Source of the DNA: Amphiura filiformis
Lineage: Eukaryota; Echinodermata; Ophiuroidea; Amphilepidida; Amphiuridae
Reading direction: 5' to 3'
DNA: 64,000 nucleotides
Assembly (NCBI RefSeq): GCF_039555335.1
Contig: NC_092646.1
Location: forward strand, 23,414,893-23,478,892
The notes beneath the pieces were generated by a model, which did not search any database, had not been told where the DNA came from, and saw nothing but the letters and a program-made list of their open reading frames with translations. Below are positions 23,577 through 36,139 of the stretch, piece after piece. Every line of letters begins with the position of its first letter. Positions within the stretch are counted from its first letter, which is position 1. The position numbers were made by a program, and so were the translations under genes.

Positions 23577-24420
23577 GGGCTATTCCAGTTGAAATCCTTA
23601 CTCCTTCTGTGGAAGATTTTGAAAATATCATCCACAGGGGGAGTACGGCCCTGATTTGGTAAAATGATCTAACTTGGAAATCGCTGTTTTGAGAAAAAGA
23701 GCTTTTAAGATTGAACACTTGACGTTTTTCTTTTTGAATAAAATTAATTATCAAACACATCTAATATCTTAGAAAATATAAAAATCTTTTTTATTTGCAA
23801 ATATTTGCCTAATTTGGTTGAGTAATTTTGAAATAACAACCATTTTTAGGGAGTTAGATTCTTTTACATTGTTTTACCTCGTAACAAAAATAAACATAGC
23901 GAGACTCATTTATTTGGTAAAATGATCTATCTTGAGATAGGTTGTTTTGCCCTGTTATCATTAATGTGTTAGGCTTTGCCTGGCGCTCCCTAGGGTCTTG
24001 GCTAATGCGGTAAAATGATCTAACTTTGAGATAGATCATTTTACCATATTAAATACACAGAAAGTGACCAAAAAGTGTCAAGATAGGTTCTGCTATCTTC
24101 ATAATGAAGCATGGTGGTGATTTGAGGATGTCACCAATGGAAAGAGCACACTCACATTACCCAAGATATGGATTTATCTCAAAATGTCCAAATTTAAAGT
24201 TAGATCGTTTTACCAAATCAGTATGTTTTTCAAATATAATTGTTCAAGGTTAATCATTTTGAAACCCATACTCCCCATGTATTATGACTTTACCTATATC
24301 TTCCACAACTGAAATGGAAGCTACCGAGTTGTCTATTCTATTCGAATCTCTTACTCCCTCTGTGGAAGACTTTAGTTCAATCTTCCACAGGGGTAGTGTG
24401 GATTTCAAATGGAATAGCCC
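23577..24420. mobile_element. Foldback element of the GGGCTATTCC family, carrying a nested element
   Basis: It starts GGGCTATTCCAGTTGAAATC and ends GATTTCAAATGGAATAGCCC. The interior is interrupted by the element at 23646-24221. Confidence 0.8.
23646..24221. mobile_element. Nested TA-flanked element
   Basis: CTGATTTGGTAAAATGATCT near the left end pairs with the right-end TTTTACCAAATCAG. TA occurs on each side (23644-23645 and 24222-24223). The host family normally reads GGGGGAGTATGTTTTTCAAA, which fits the join. Three further GGTAAAATGATCTA copies lie inside. Confidence 0.75.
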
Positions 24421-25080
24421 ATTTATTGTCCCTTATCGGTTTCTCACACCATTTGCGCCTTTCCAATACCTTATCATATCGATATTCAATATGGGAGATA
24501 CGGCAGATCAATATAGGCCTACTCGAGGAATTCTGGAGGAAACCGGAGAACCGAGAGAAAACCTACGACAGCGAGTATTGACTGGAAATCATCTGAGAAC
24601 TGCTCGGGGTTGAACTTCGAGCCCCGACATTTCCCAAACAACTTTCCGTACATTAACCTCGAACCCGGAACCTCAGTGGTGTAAAGCGAGGATAGAATAA
24701 CTTAGAACCGCTTCGGTTAGGTTGTAATAACGTAGGGCCTATGATCTTACTGCGACAATCTTATTAAAGGTTACATTATGCAGTCATGTCTACAGCATAA
24801 TCCACCACGACCTTTGCAGGACTTAAACCCCATTACACCAAGATAAACCTCATTGAAAACAGCCCAACTATGGTAAATCAGGGATGTGTCTCATAGCCCT
24901 GGTTAAATCCATAAACATATATGTTTCTGATTTACCTGTGCGATATTTCAATGTGCTGTGATGAAATAGGTATTATAAGCTATTCTATTACCCCCACGAC
25001 CCATTATTCAAAATCGCGCACTGTGATTTGTTGAAACGCGTCACGTGACAGACCATTAATTAGCGATAAAGTGTCAAGGG
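24421..25080. other. Intergenic, probable repeat debris
   Basis: GGTTCCGGGTTCGAGG on the minus strand near 24670 resembles a polymerase III B box. No A box or fold was found to support a tRNA. No gene is seen. Confidence 0.4.
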
Positions 25081-25138
25081 CAACGAACTTTATGTTCTTC
25101 TATATCATCACAGCGCACAGCAGAGCCCACAGCACACC

Positions 25139-25245
25139 TGCTTATGTAGGGGAGAATGGAATGTCAGGGGTGTGTTATTGTATGTGCATACCTGCTTATA
25201 GGGGAGAATGGAATGTTAGGTTGTGTTATTGGAATGTGCATACGC
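25139..25245. repeat. 51-bp tandem duplication
   Basis: ACCTGCTTATGTAGGGGAGA and ACCTGCTTATAGGGGAGAAT head two adjacent units that both continue into TGGAATGT and GTGTTATTG. Confidence 0.85.
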
Positions 25246-25354
25246 TTTGGCTACGCGTATGCGCTCCACCTTGAGGTAAACAACTTGAAATATTTGGGCA
25301 AAAAAATTGATATATTCTCTTTAAATCACACTATTTTGTGGTAATAATAGAATA

Positions 25355-25516
25355 GAAATAAAGGGTGCAGCATTATCCTTTACACGTAAATAATGTGTCC
25401 TCGGCAGTAAAAACGTTTAAATAATGGGTTCGGTTGCGCCTCACCCATTATTTACGTTTTTACTGCCTCGGACACATTATTTTCGTGTAAAGGATCATGC
25501 ATTACCCTTTATTTCT
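25355..25516. repeat. Foldback with a GC-rich apex
   Basis: GAAATAAAGGGTGCAGCATT pairs with AATGCATTACCCTTTATTTC across nested arms such as CCTCGGCAGTAAAAACG. The apex is GGGTTCGGTTGCGCCTCACCC. Similar apex design is seen at 4767 and 44677. Confidence 0.75.
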
Positions 25517-25519
25517 TAA

Positions 25520-26265
25520 ATATAATTTCAGTTGGGTGCACCATTACAAAGCAAATGCACAGTAACAATACTGAGCGTGGCCTCAGTGTTTCCGAAATGC
25601 GAACAATAGTATGCTTATTGTTATCCAGCCATGTTGATGGTACAACTCGTGTCAAACTTGTCACAGTTATTGTGATCGTATCACACAAGTAAATGAGAAA
25701 CATGTGATTTTGGACTTAACACGGTTTGGAAAAAGTTTTTCCATTTTTTAGCTCCCTATCGGGCAGTCAGAACTCCATATTTGGGAGGTCTCGACAACAA
25801 TCTTCCCAAAATCGCATTTTAATCATTTTTAGATGACCATAGAGGAAAGAATTGAAGTTTATTTACAGCTTCTATGGCGAAAATTGATCAAACCGATCAC
25901 ACGATGGTGCTCGCTCGAAGTTGGAGCTATCTCGAGTCAGCTGTTGAGCACAATTTGCCAATGAAATTACACGTCCGACTGTTATGAAATTTTGGAAGAC
26001 TCTCTTCGGGAAAACAGCTCGACAACAGCTTTCCCGTGATATTTTTTACTTCAAATTGTAGTATGTTAAGGATGAACATTATAATTCACATGTGAGCTTC
26101 TATGGTTATATTTGGGTGAAGGGGTTTCCCACCAGCCCACTAACTAGTCCATTGCTACCTACAGTACAGTGAGTGAGCTAGAGGTCAATCATCAATTGGA
26201 GCGCTGTGTGTGCACTGAATAGGAAAAACGGACAGTAACTGCATAATGAACAACTATTTTAAACT
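25520..26265. other. Intergenic, no gene seen
   Basis: No supported exon, RNA or clear repeat boundary was found. Confidence 0.4.
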
Positions 26266-26640
26266 GTTGCGATTTCGTAGTTTGCAGTATCTTGCGATTG
26301 GTAGTAAGCTTGGGCAAAAATTGCATTTGTCATTTCATAGCGAATGTGTAGAAGAATTTAAATATCACAGATATACTTTTGTAGATCCTGTGGTTCTTGA
26401 GTTGTGTTGTAAAGAGGGCTGAAACAGCAACACCTTTGTAAAACGTACATAACTCATTTTAATGAGTAAAAACAACAACAAATCAAGCAAGTTTTCAAAG
26501 AATATGATCTGTAGAATGAACTTTTGCAAAAAAACCAAAGTGTTATTTTTCAATAATATATTGATTCTAATAATGAAATGTTTTTGGTTGGTTCTACCAA
26601 TAATACATCGTGTACCCTAAAGATTAGCGGTAAACTTGCA
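26265..26640. repeat. Interspersed repeat, copy 1 (partner 52885-53250)
   Basis: ATTTTAAACTGTTG, ATAGCGAATGTGTAGAAGAA, ATATCACAGATATACTTTT, TTTTGTAAAACGTACATAAC and TTTTCAATAATATATTGAT recur in the same order at 52885-53250. Family unknown. Confidence 0.85.
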
Positions 26641-26944
26641 GAGTTTGTCGTTACCACTTAGTCTCGGAGTGGGGTGGGGTCTTGAGTTTAGATTGAGAGG
26701 GGCGACCGGCTTGGATTAAAATGGATTCTGTAAACAAACTATATACAAATGTTGACGAAAGAGACCCAATAAAGAAACTAAATTTGCAAAAATTCTGCAC
26801 AACATTCGTAAATTTGGTGAAACACATTTCCCCCGATTTGTTGGTAAACGTTGCAAAAGCACCTTTTCTTTATCCATAAAAAAATTGCCTCATATCTAAG
26901 GCCTAAAAAATAGTTTGATTGGCGTAACATTTTTGCAAAACATG

Positions 26945-29900
26945 GCTGGTATTAAAAAAAAAAACCCAAAAAAACAAAGATGATTCAGTACGCAAGAAAT
27001 TACCGTTTGTCTTATAAACCCGCCGTAATTCCTATCTTCAGTAGATAGTCAAAATAATAATCATTAAAAAATCATTAAACATAAAGAAAAAATAGAGGTA
27101 TTAATTATTTTCTTTGTAGGCCACAAATGCTATCTTCAGAAGAAAGCAAGCAAAACAGAAAACATGGAAATAATAATGTTCCAAAAAACATTGCCAAACA
27201 CGCGTTATAGATGATGATTCAGTACGGCCAAAAAAAACCCGGGGCAAAACGGTTATACTAAGTGACCGCGCGCTAAGAAAAAATAGCCAATAGGCCGAAT
27301 GCAATGCAATGCTATAAAGAAATGCTATAAAATGACGAAGCTGACCAAAATTTAAAACGGCACTTATATAGCAGAGATTATCAGGAACAAGAAGGAAAAA
27401 ATAAACAAAAATGCAGAACTTGGCAGGTATTAAAAAAAAAAAAAAAAAGAAAGCAAGAAACAAAAAACAATGATGATTCAGTTCGCAAGAAATTACCTTT
27501 TGTCTTATATAAACTCACCGTAATTGCTATCTTCAGCAGATAGCCAAAATAGTAATCATAAAAAAAATCATGAAACATAAAAAAAATAGAGGCATTTATT
27601 ATTTTCTTTGTTGGCCATAAATCCTATCTTCAACAGACAGCAAGCAAAGCAAAAACATGGTAATGTTCCAAAGAACATTGCCTAACACGCGTGCTAGATG
27701 ATGATTCAGTGCGCAAAATCTTGGGGCAAAACGGCTATAGGCCCATTCCATGTCAACTCAGGGATGTGCACCGCAGCACCTCTTCAATTTTTTCTTTTTT
27801 TCTGTGTGGTGGTAGATATTGATGAGAAAGTAAAATCCTGAAAATTTGAGCTTCATACTCCATTTCGTTTTCCCGTGGCATCAATTTGAAATTTAGGGGT
27901 CAGCGTAAAAATGTGTCGCAACGCGAAGACGATGTTGGGGGTCCATAAATGTATAAAGGAACCCTTTAAAACTTTGAAAAGTATGTATCCTGGGGTACTT
28001 TTGGTGTAAATTCAAATCTGCTATCAGAAAACTTGCTCCTTTACTTTAAAAGATATAGGGCCCTCAAAAGGCAACTTCGGCCAACCAGGACCCACTTTGG
28101 GGCGGGGGGGTCAGAACTCCAAAAGTAAAAATTATTTTATTGTCCATTTTTTTGCCAGTCAGAGCCCTTTGGTAGGACATTACTCTTATCAATATTGAGC
28201 ATATTAGAATACATTTACCTGAATATTACCCCATGAAAACCACTTTTTTTACATTTTAAAGGGTTCCCTGAAAACCAATGTCAGACAATTTGCCCCACCA
28301 TCAACTTCAGATATGTTGACACATTTTACGCTGATACCAGTTGAAGATATATTCTTGGACAACATTTCTGAGAATATTGCCACGGGAAAACGAAATCGAA
28401 GCTCAACATTTTAGGATTTGCCTTCTCCATCAAGTATCTACCACATTTTGATTTGCATGTATAAAATTTAATTGAAGAGGTCTGCGGTGCACATCCCTGA
28501 GTTGACATGGAATGGGCCTAATATACTAATATTGACCGCACGCTTAGAAAAAAAATACCCAATAAGCCGAATGCAAAGCTATCAAGAAATGCTAAAATGA
28601 CGAAGCTGGCAAAAATTTAAAACGGCACTTATATATAGCAGAGAACAGAGATTATCAAGAACATAAAGGGAAAAACTAAGAAACAAAAATGCAAAACATT
28701 GCTGGTATTTAAAAAAACAAAAACAATGATGATTCAGTCGGAAGAATTTACTTTTGTCTTCTATAAGCCCGCCGTAATTGCTATCTTCAGTAGATAGTTA
28801 AATTAATAATAATGAAAAAATCATCAAACATAAGGGAAAAAAATAGAGGAATTAATTATTTTCTTTATAGGCCCTAAATGCTATCTTTAGAAGATAGCAA
28901 GCAAGGCAAAAAACAAGGAAACCAATAATGTTCCAAAAAACATTCATTAACACGCGTTCTAGATGATGATTCAGTACGGCAAAAATCCCGGGGCAAAACG
29001 GTTATAAATACTAAGTGACCGCGCGTTAAGAAAAAATAGCCAATAGGCCGAATGCAATGCTATAAAGAAATGCTAAAATGACGAAGCTGACCAAAATTTA
29101 AAACGGCACTTATACAGCAGAGGTTATCAGGAACATGAAGGAAAATCAAATAAGAAATAAAAATGCAAAACATAGCTGGTATTTAACAAAACAAAACAAA
29201 ACAATGATGATTCAGTACGCAAGAAATTACCTTTTGTCTTATATAAGCCCGCCTTAATTGCTATCTTCAGTTGATAGTCAAAATAATAATCATTAAAAAA
29301 AATCATTAAACATAATGAGAAAAATAGAGGTATTAATCATTTTCTTTGTAGGCCCTAAATGCTATCTTCAGAAGATAGCAAGCAAAGCAAACAACATAAA
29401 AAATAATAATTTTCCAAGTTGATAGGCAAAACAATAATCATTAAAAAAATCACTAAACATAAAGTAAAAACAGAGGTATTAATTTTTTTTGCAGGCCCTA
29501 AATGCTTTCTTCAAAAGATAGCAAGCAAAGCAGAAAACATGAAAAATAATAATGTTCAAAAAAACATTGCCTAACACGAGTTCTAGATGATGATTCAGTA
29601 CGCAAAATCCCGGGGCAAAACAGCTATATTCATGTATATATATTAATTGACCGCGCGCTTATAAAAATAAAAAAGCCACTAGACCGAATGCAAAGCTATA
29701 AAGAAATGCTAAAATGACGAAGCTGACCAAAATTTAAAACGACACTTACATAGCAGAGATTATCAGGAATATGAAGGAAAAAAATAAAAAACAAAAAAAT
29801 GCAAAACATGGCTGGCATTAAAAAAAAAAAGATGATTCAGTCGCAAGAACTTGCTTTCGTCTTATATAAGCCAGTCGTAATTGCTATCTTCAGTAGATAG

Positions 29901-30515
29901 TCAAATTATTTTCTTTATAGCCCCTAAATGCTATCTTTAGAAGATAGCAAGCAAAGCAAAAAACAAGGAAACCAATAAAAAACATTCCTTGAAACGCGTT
30001 CTAGATGATGATTCAGTACGGCAAAAATCCCGGGGCAAAACGGTTATAAATACTAAGTGACCGCGCGTTAAGAAAAAAATAGCCAATAGGCCGAAAGCAA
30101 TGCTATAAAGAAATGCTAAAATGACGTAGCTGACCAAAATTTAAAACGGCACTTTATATAAGACATAAAGAAAAAACCGAGGTTTTAATTATTTTCTTTT
30201 TAGGCCCTAAATGCTATCTACTGAAGATAGTAAGCAAAAAAAACCCATCAAAAATAATGTTCCAAAAAACATAACACTCGTTCTAGATGATCATTCAGTA
30301 CCCAAAATCCCGGAGCAAAACGGCTATACTAATAACCTCGCGCTTAGGAAAAATTGCCAATAGGTCGAATGCAAAGCTATAAAGAAATGCTAAAATGACG
30401 AAGCTGACCAAAATTTAAAACTGCACTTTATATAGCAGAGATTATCATGAACATGAAGGAAAATATAAGAAACAAAAATGCAAAACATGGCTGGTATTTA
30501 AAACAAAACAAACAA
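26945..30515. repeat. Satellite-like tandem array, about 470-495 bp units
   Basis: Units share GATGATTCAGTACGCAAGAA, TGCTATCTTCAGAAGATAGC, TAACACGCGTTCTAGATGAT, CCCGGGGCAAAACGG, GACCGCGCGCTAAG, AATGACGAAGCTGACCAAAA and CAGAGATTATCAGGAACAT. Unit starts lie near 26980, 27473, 28728, 29206 and 29831, with a partial unit after 30150. The third interval is stretched by the element at 27740-28518; the interval at 29206-29831 holds an internal partial duplication. Confidence 0.92.
27740..28518. mobile_element. 779-bp foldback element nested in the tandem array
   Basis: Ends GGCCCATTCCATGTCAACTC and GAGTTGACATGGAATGGGCC; arms continue through GGGATGTGCACCGCAG and TCGTTTTCCCGTGGCA. TA flanks both sides. 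Neighbouring array units lack it. Confidence 0.88.
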
Positions 30516-30529
30516 ATAAAAAACAACGG

Positions 30530-31115
30530 AATGAAGTAAGTGGAATAGTGTAGGACAAGACCTGATTCTTGAAGAGAGTACGTGAAAAGCAGAAATCAGT
30601 TCCATTCCACACTATTCCACTTACTCTTTGGAAATTGCCATCTGTGTAAGGATCTTACACGCATTCTCACAGATTTCTTTTGCTGGGTGCCATTTATAGT
30701 GTTACAAATTGCCATGTGTCCGGGCCATGTACTCTTTGGAAATTGCCATCTGTGTAAGGATCTTACACGCATTCTCGCAGATTTCTTTTGCTGGGTGCCA
30801 TTTGTAGTGTTACAAAAGTGTGAAACAGGCTGCTTCTGCTTTTCACACACTTTCTTCAAGAAACAGGTCTTGTTTCACACTATTCCAGTTACTCACATAT
30901 TTCTTGTGTTGGGTGCCATTTATTGGGCTGTGAATGTGGTCAAGGAAGCTGTTCAATATCAGTACAATTTTCTGTTGTGTCAGTTGAACAACTGCTTGGT
31001 TACTGACGTGTGTTTAGAGTCGAGTAGTGTAGTAATCCTGTGTGTAATTTTGGTTCATTTTGATGCAAAGGATTTTAAGATATATCCTTGTGAAAAATTA
31101 TAAGTTTCTTTTTTG
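30530..31115. repeat. Member of the palindromic family found at 34381 and 36140
   Basis: ACTCTTTGGAAATTGCCATC, GTGTAAGGATCTTACACGC and CAGATTTCTTTTGCTGGGTG occur twice here and again in the other two copies. A 173-codon open frame across it follows the duplication and is not considered a gene. Confidence 0.8.
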
Positions 31116-32187
31116 GCTTCGTGTATTTTAGCAGGTGGAGGAAATCCAAGTGAAAAAAAAAAGATTTTCACATTCAGTTTATTTAGAAATTGAATGTGAA
31201 ATGTGTGAAACTTTTATTCCCATCAGGTTGAATAATGATTGAGTTATGTTTCATCTGGTAAAACAAGTTTTATATTTCTTTTATTCCAAACTATTAGTAC
31301 TGAATTATTCTAGAATCGAGAGAAGAACAATTAAGTTTAGTCCAACTGCAGAGTCGATTACTCTTTGTTTAAAATGTTGTTCCAAACGAAACAATTTGAG
31401 ACCATTTTGAACAAAATCGGAGCATTTTTTTTAGCCCTGTATATATAATATAATAATGGAGACCAAAATTTGACATTTGACCTTTATGCCTGTAACTCAA
31501 GAACTATACATCGGAGATAGGTCAAACTATACTTTTTCTGAATCCTAATAATGAGAGGAATACAATTAGATCATTTTTATCCATATTCCCCCAATTTTGA
31601 CATTTCAGGCCTGCATTAGCGGCCATTTTGGAAATATGCAAATTAACATTTTCCCCTGTGCCCTTTTTTGCCGTTTTTGGATATGTTGTTCATGATGGTG
31701 TTTAGAGTCACTTGCAAGCAAAAACATTGGTGTTCCATTTTGGCTACATGTAGTTTATACGTAAATTAACTCGTCTATAGAATTGAATGTGCTCAATATT
31801 AAATCAATGCTGTGATTTCCCCGCCCATACTATTCAGTAAATCACCATTGACAATTCAGAAGTTTATCAGCTAATTTTCTCTTCACACGTTTTGAATACA
31901 GACTTTTTTCCTTTGTAACTCAACTCAGTATACAGCTATCTCTTTACTCATGTCAAATGCGTGGTTCATTGACTTCTAATGCAATTGCTTCACATACCTA
32001 CGCTGTGTCAGCAATCCTTAAAGTTGGAATACAATTTTTAGAGTGCATTATACAGACATCGTCAGCCTAAGTTGACAAGGATGGCAGCGAACAATGCCGC
32101 AGGGAGATTGTAATGTATTATAAGCATAAAGTATTCAATCGATACATGTACACACTATTATTTTGATTTCCTTTCGTTGAGGTACAG
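31116..32187. other. Intron or upstream flank of the receptor-like gene, no exon seen
   Basis: Because the exon at 32188 starts with an acceptor, this is presumably intron. I found no further exon in it. A C/T-rich tract before 32188 supplies the acceptor. Confidence 0.45.
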
Positions 32188-33522
32188 TGTTGCCAATCAG
32201 CCAACAATAAGCTCCCTAATTGGGCAATTTCAACAGACTTAAAAGCCGGGAAATTCAATACAGAATTCCCACTGCATGCAGCATCACCCTCTTGCGTTCA
32301 CCGCATCTCCAAAGGGCGCATTGTCACCGTTGTGGAGGGCAAATTTAAAATCTTTTTAGGCAACACTACATACGATTTTTACCTTGACAATAATTATGGT
32401 GGAAGAACATGGTGTAGCCGTGTGTTTTACCAAATGGGGCAAACTTCTAGTGGCGGTGGGGGAATTAATATGAATCTTGAAAACCCAGGAGCAGTACCAG
32501 GGACAGATAATCCAAACATACCTTCAATAACAAACCCAGGAGTGTCTATACGCAATAGGGACATGAATAATACCGATTCTTCTCACCCAGCTGATATGGT
32601 ACGTGATGTTGATTTATCTGGTGGACTCCGAACTACAACAACTGCTGTGACAAGTTCGCAGGAAGGAAATGTTTGGACGTGGAATTTTATTCATATAGCT
32701 GTGGTTTCCTCGGGTGTTGCTCTATTAGTATTAGTTGTCTTAGCGTTACTGATCTTTGTTGTGTATTACAAAAGAGTTTTAAAACCAAAAAGGGCCAATG
32801 TTTCGTTTGTGGGTGTTTCGCCATCGTACCATCGCGCCAGATCAACGATCTTTAACAGATTTGCTGCTGAAGAAGCAGCCCGCAGGATCACTGCGAAAGA
32901 AGACGCTGCACGAAAAAGGACACCTAGTCCGCGAACTGTCAGTGAAGAGATACCCATGGCAATACTGAGCCAAATGCAAAATGATCCTACGATTGAGTAC
33001 GATGATGAAATTGGTAATACAACGCACCAGCAAGAAACTGAAGTAGATGGAGTCTTCCATCATCACAGCATGCCTCATCTTGATGTGGAAGATACTCAAA
33101 TATATAATGAACTGCCTCACCACGATATGTCTCCTCACACCATGCCACATCCTCGACATCATCAGGTACAGACGCATTCTCACCAAAGATACCATCCGCA
33201 TCCACGCCGTCGCATCAGATCCGATGTGAATGGTAACGTCACACATCCAATGCATTTGTCGCATTTACATGGGAGTCATCATCCAAGGAAATACCTTACC
33301 GATCACAGGATATCCCACATGAACAATAAGACACGCGGTAGACTGTTATCAGAACCAGTTGCGCCGCAAAGACTGTGCGCCTGTTATTTACCGCATAGGC
33401 CAATGCCGCGTACGATGAGTGGGGTAGGAAGAACGCACAGATCTTTCAGACCTAACAGATCTAAATTGCCGAAGTTCAATTTAGCTGGTGAAAATATTCC
33501 TACATCTTCTGAACCAAGCGTG
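32188..33522 (+). CDS. Receptor-like type I membrane protein, exon with ectodomain end, TM and cytoplasmic tail
   Basis: 445 codons, open with no stop, bounded by an acceptor (TTCGTTGAGGTACAG) and a strong donor (GTG|GTGAGT), both phase 0. An acceptor six bases earlier is also possible. Residues 1-160 look extracellular: Cys 1, 2, 36 and 76, sequons NTT (59) and NNT (127), and a segment GNTTYDFYLDNNYGG recalling the end of an Ig-like or FN3-like beta sandwich. A Gly/Pro/Asn-rich stalk follows. Residues about 167-194 are one hydrophobic membrane helix, then basic YKRVLKPKR. The tail has an Ala/Arg/Glu stretch (EEAARRITAKEDAARKR) and a very His-rich region at about 291-341. An upstream start at 32332 (GTG) is rejected because coding runs through it. 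The family is not recognised; earlier exons lie outside what I could find. Confidence 0.8.
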
Positions 33523-34380
33523 GTGAGTATCGGTGTTATTTTAAGCACTTATATGAAATATTATGTTGACCCCAGCTCTCTAAATTCCATAGATTGAAAA
33601 GATAGTTACACAGCACTTATTGTCTAAGCTCTTAGATTGATATTCTGATCTTTTCATGTCGTCATTTATGATGTGCTCTTAGATTGAGGTTCTGAATGAT
33701 CTTTTCATATCCCCATGTTTGGAATTTATGAGGACAGTTTGTCTTTGTAGCAGAAAAGATTCGGAATTCCACTTGCATGACTATGAAAATTCAAAAGCCA
33801 TTTAAAAGAGAAAAATATGCATAGTCTCAATGAAGATCAGAAAATTCAGAATAAGAAGTTACTTTTGTTTCAAAATTCCATACTTTTATTCACAATACAA
33901 TGAATGACCATACCTGTCATTTTCCATAAACAATTGGTATACTTACTTGGTATACTTGTTTACTTGGTTGATTAGTCCTGTTGGAGGACTCTCATAATTC
34001 TCTTTAAAAGAGTCCACAGTACACTGCAAATTTCTAAGGATACATCGGACGTGTTCAGGATTCATCTGAAGTGTTCAAGAGGAAAATATTCTGATAAGTA
34101 ATTTTCTATCGTCTTTGGACATGTTAGAAACATGTAAACTGAGCTCAAAAAGATATCACAGCAAGTTATTTGACTCTGTCCAAGTCATTGTGTGTTGTCC
34201 TCTCTCCATAGGGCTACATGTAAAGACCAGTTATAGACAAATGGCCCTAAAATAAAACTGACTCGTGCGAATTTCCTCAAATTTTGCATATGATGTAGAT
34301 TTAACATCTGCAATGTAATGCAAGTAATGTCGTTGCTGCTCTTCTAAATTCATTTTTAAAATGTCCGCCCCAGACCAAGG

Positions 34381-35035
34381 TGAGGAATCTGTTTGTGCAA
34401 GAAAATACACTAAGCCAAAAAAGAAACTTATACAATTCTCACAAGGTCATATTCTTAAAATCCTACATGTGCATCAAAATGAACCAAAATTACACACAAG
34501 ATTATTTCAATACTCTACACTAAACACATGTCAGTAACCAAGCAGTTATGCAACTGACACAACAGCATAATGCACTGACATTGAACAGCTTCATGGACAA
34601 CATGCACATCCCAATAATTGACACCGAGCACAAGAAATCTGTGAGAATGCGTATAAGATCTTTACACATACGACAATTTCCAAAGAGTAAGTGGAATAGT
34701 GTGGAACGGGGCTTAATTCTGCTTTTCACGCATTTTCTTCACGAAACAGGTCTTGTTCTACATTATTCCACTTACTCACAGATTTCTTTTGCTGGGTGCC
34801 ATTTATTGAGCTGTGAATGTGGTCCAGGAAACTGTTCCATGTCAGTGCATTCTGCTGTTGTGTCAGTTGGATAACTGCTTGGTTACGAACATGTGTTTAG
34901 AGTAGAGTATTGGAGTAATCATGTGTGTAATTTTGGTTTATTTTGATGCACAGGATGTTGAGATATGACCTTGTGAAAATTGTATAACTTTCTTTTTTGG
35001 CTTAGTGTATTTTCTTGCACAAATAGATTCCTCAA
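34381..35035. mobile_element. 655-bp palindromic element
   Basis: Arms run from TGAGGAATCTGTTTGTGCAA inward through AAAATACACTAAGCCAAAAA and CTTATACAATTCTCACAAGG, mirrored at the right to GATTCCTCA. Pairing covers almost the whole length. Confidence 0.85.
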
Positions 35036-35407
35036 CACACAACGAGCCAATCATCTAGCCACAAGGATCAAAAAGTATAGTTTGTCCTATCTAATAATAG
35101 TTTAGTGGCTATAGGGTAATAATGGTTCAAGGTCATCATGGGGTAATTGTTTCAGAATGCTTCGATTTTTTTTTAATGTGTCAAAATCTTCGTATATTAT
35201 GAGCTATACCGAATGTACAATTCATGACATCCGATTGCATGTTTAAAGGGCAAATATGTTTAGGGTTGCTACGTTATGTCTTATAAGGTACACACTGAAA
35301 TGTTATTGGTAGATTAAATTATGATCTTAGGTCAATGTGATCAGAGAAATAAGTTGGACCGAGTTTCTGGCACAATTGTTGGCATAATTCTTCCAGGATG
35401 ACCTTAA

Positions 35408-36064
35408 GGGCTGGGGTATGAACGTTTGGACAGTATTATTTTGGGACATTAGAGCACATCAGACATATCGAATTGCATTCTGAATACGAAGAATGTCGTT
35501 CTGATATCAAATAATTTTGATTTTTTGAAATTCGCAATTTAATACACATTTTATGGCAAATCATTAAAAATTGATATTTTTGATATTTAACAGTACGAAG
35601 TAAACTTTATAAATCTGATGATTTATACTTAAAGTGTATGTAGGTGGGATGAAAAGCCGACGATCAATTGAAAATTTTGACCTTTCGTATTGAAGATATG
35701 GATTTTTTCCCCAAACACCAAAAAAAATTAGGTCTTTTTGGGAAAAAATCCATATCTTCAATATGAAAGGTCAAAATTTTCAATTGACTGTCGGCTTTTC
35801 CTCCCTGCTACATACACTTTAGGAATATATCATTAGATTTATATAATTTACTTCGAGGACTGTTATATATCAAAAATTTGAAAAATATCAAATTTTTATA
35901 ATTTGTCATAAAATTTGTATTATATTGTGATTTTCAAAAAATGAAAATTATTTGATATCAGAAAGACATGCTTCGTATTCAGATTGCAATTCGATAGGTC
36001 TGAGGTGCTCTCATGTCCCACAAAAAATACTGTCGAAACGCAATAAACGCTCATTTTAGATCCC
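35408..36064. mobile_element. 657-bp TTAA-flanked palindromic element
   Basis: TTAA at 35404-35407 and 36065-36068. Arms share GAGCACATCAGACATATCG, AATGTCGTTCTGATATCAAA and CCATATCTTCAATATGAAAG, meeting near 35735. No transposase is present. Confidence 0.85.
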
Positions 36065-36139
36065 TTAAAGGTTTCCTAGTCTTTAAATTGAAAACAACAG
36101 ATTATGGACGTAGCAAATGATACCTTTATATTATATATA

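Noticed and set aside
24284..24613. A 109-codon plus-strand frame
   Set aside because: It begins inside a foldback element and runs into repeat-like sequence; no domain recognised.
30582..31103. A 173-codon plus-strand frame
   Set aside because: It runs through a duplicated repeat block that also occurs at 34381 and 36140 without the frame; the internal peptide repeat follows the DNA repeat.
32332..33597. Receptor exon read as a separate gene starting at GTG 32332 and ending at 33597
   Set aside because: Coding sense continues upstream to an acceptor at 32187, and the last 25 codons lie beyond a strong GTGAGT donor.
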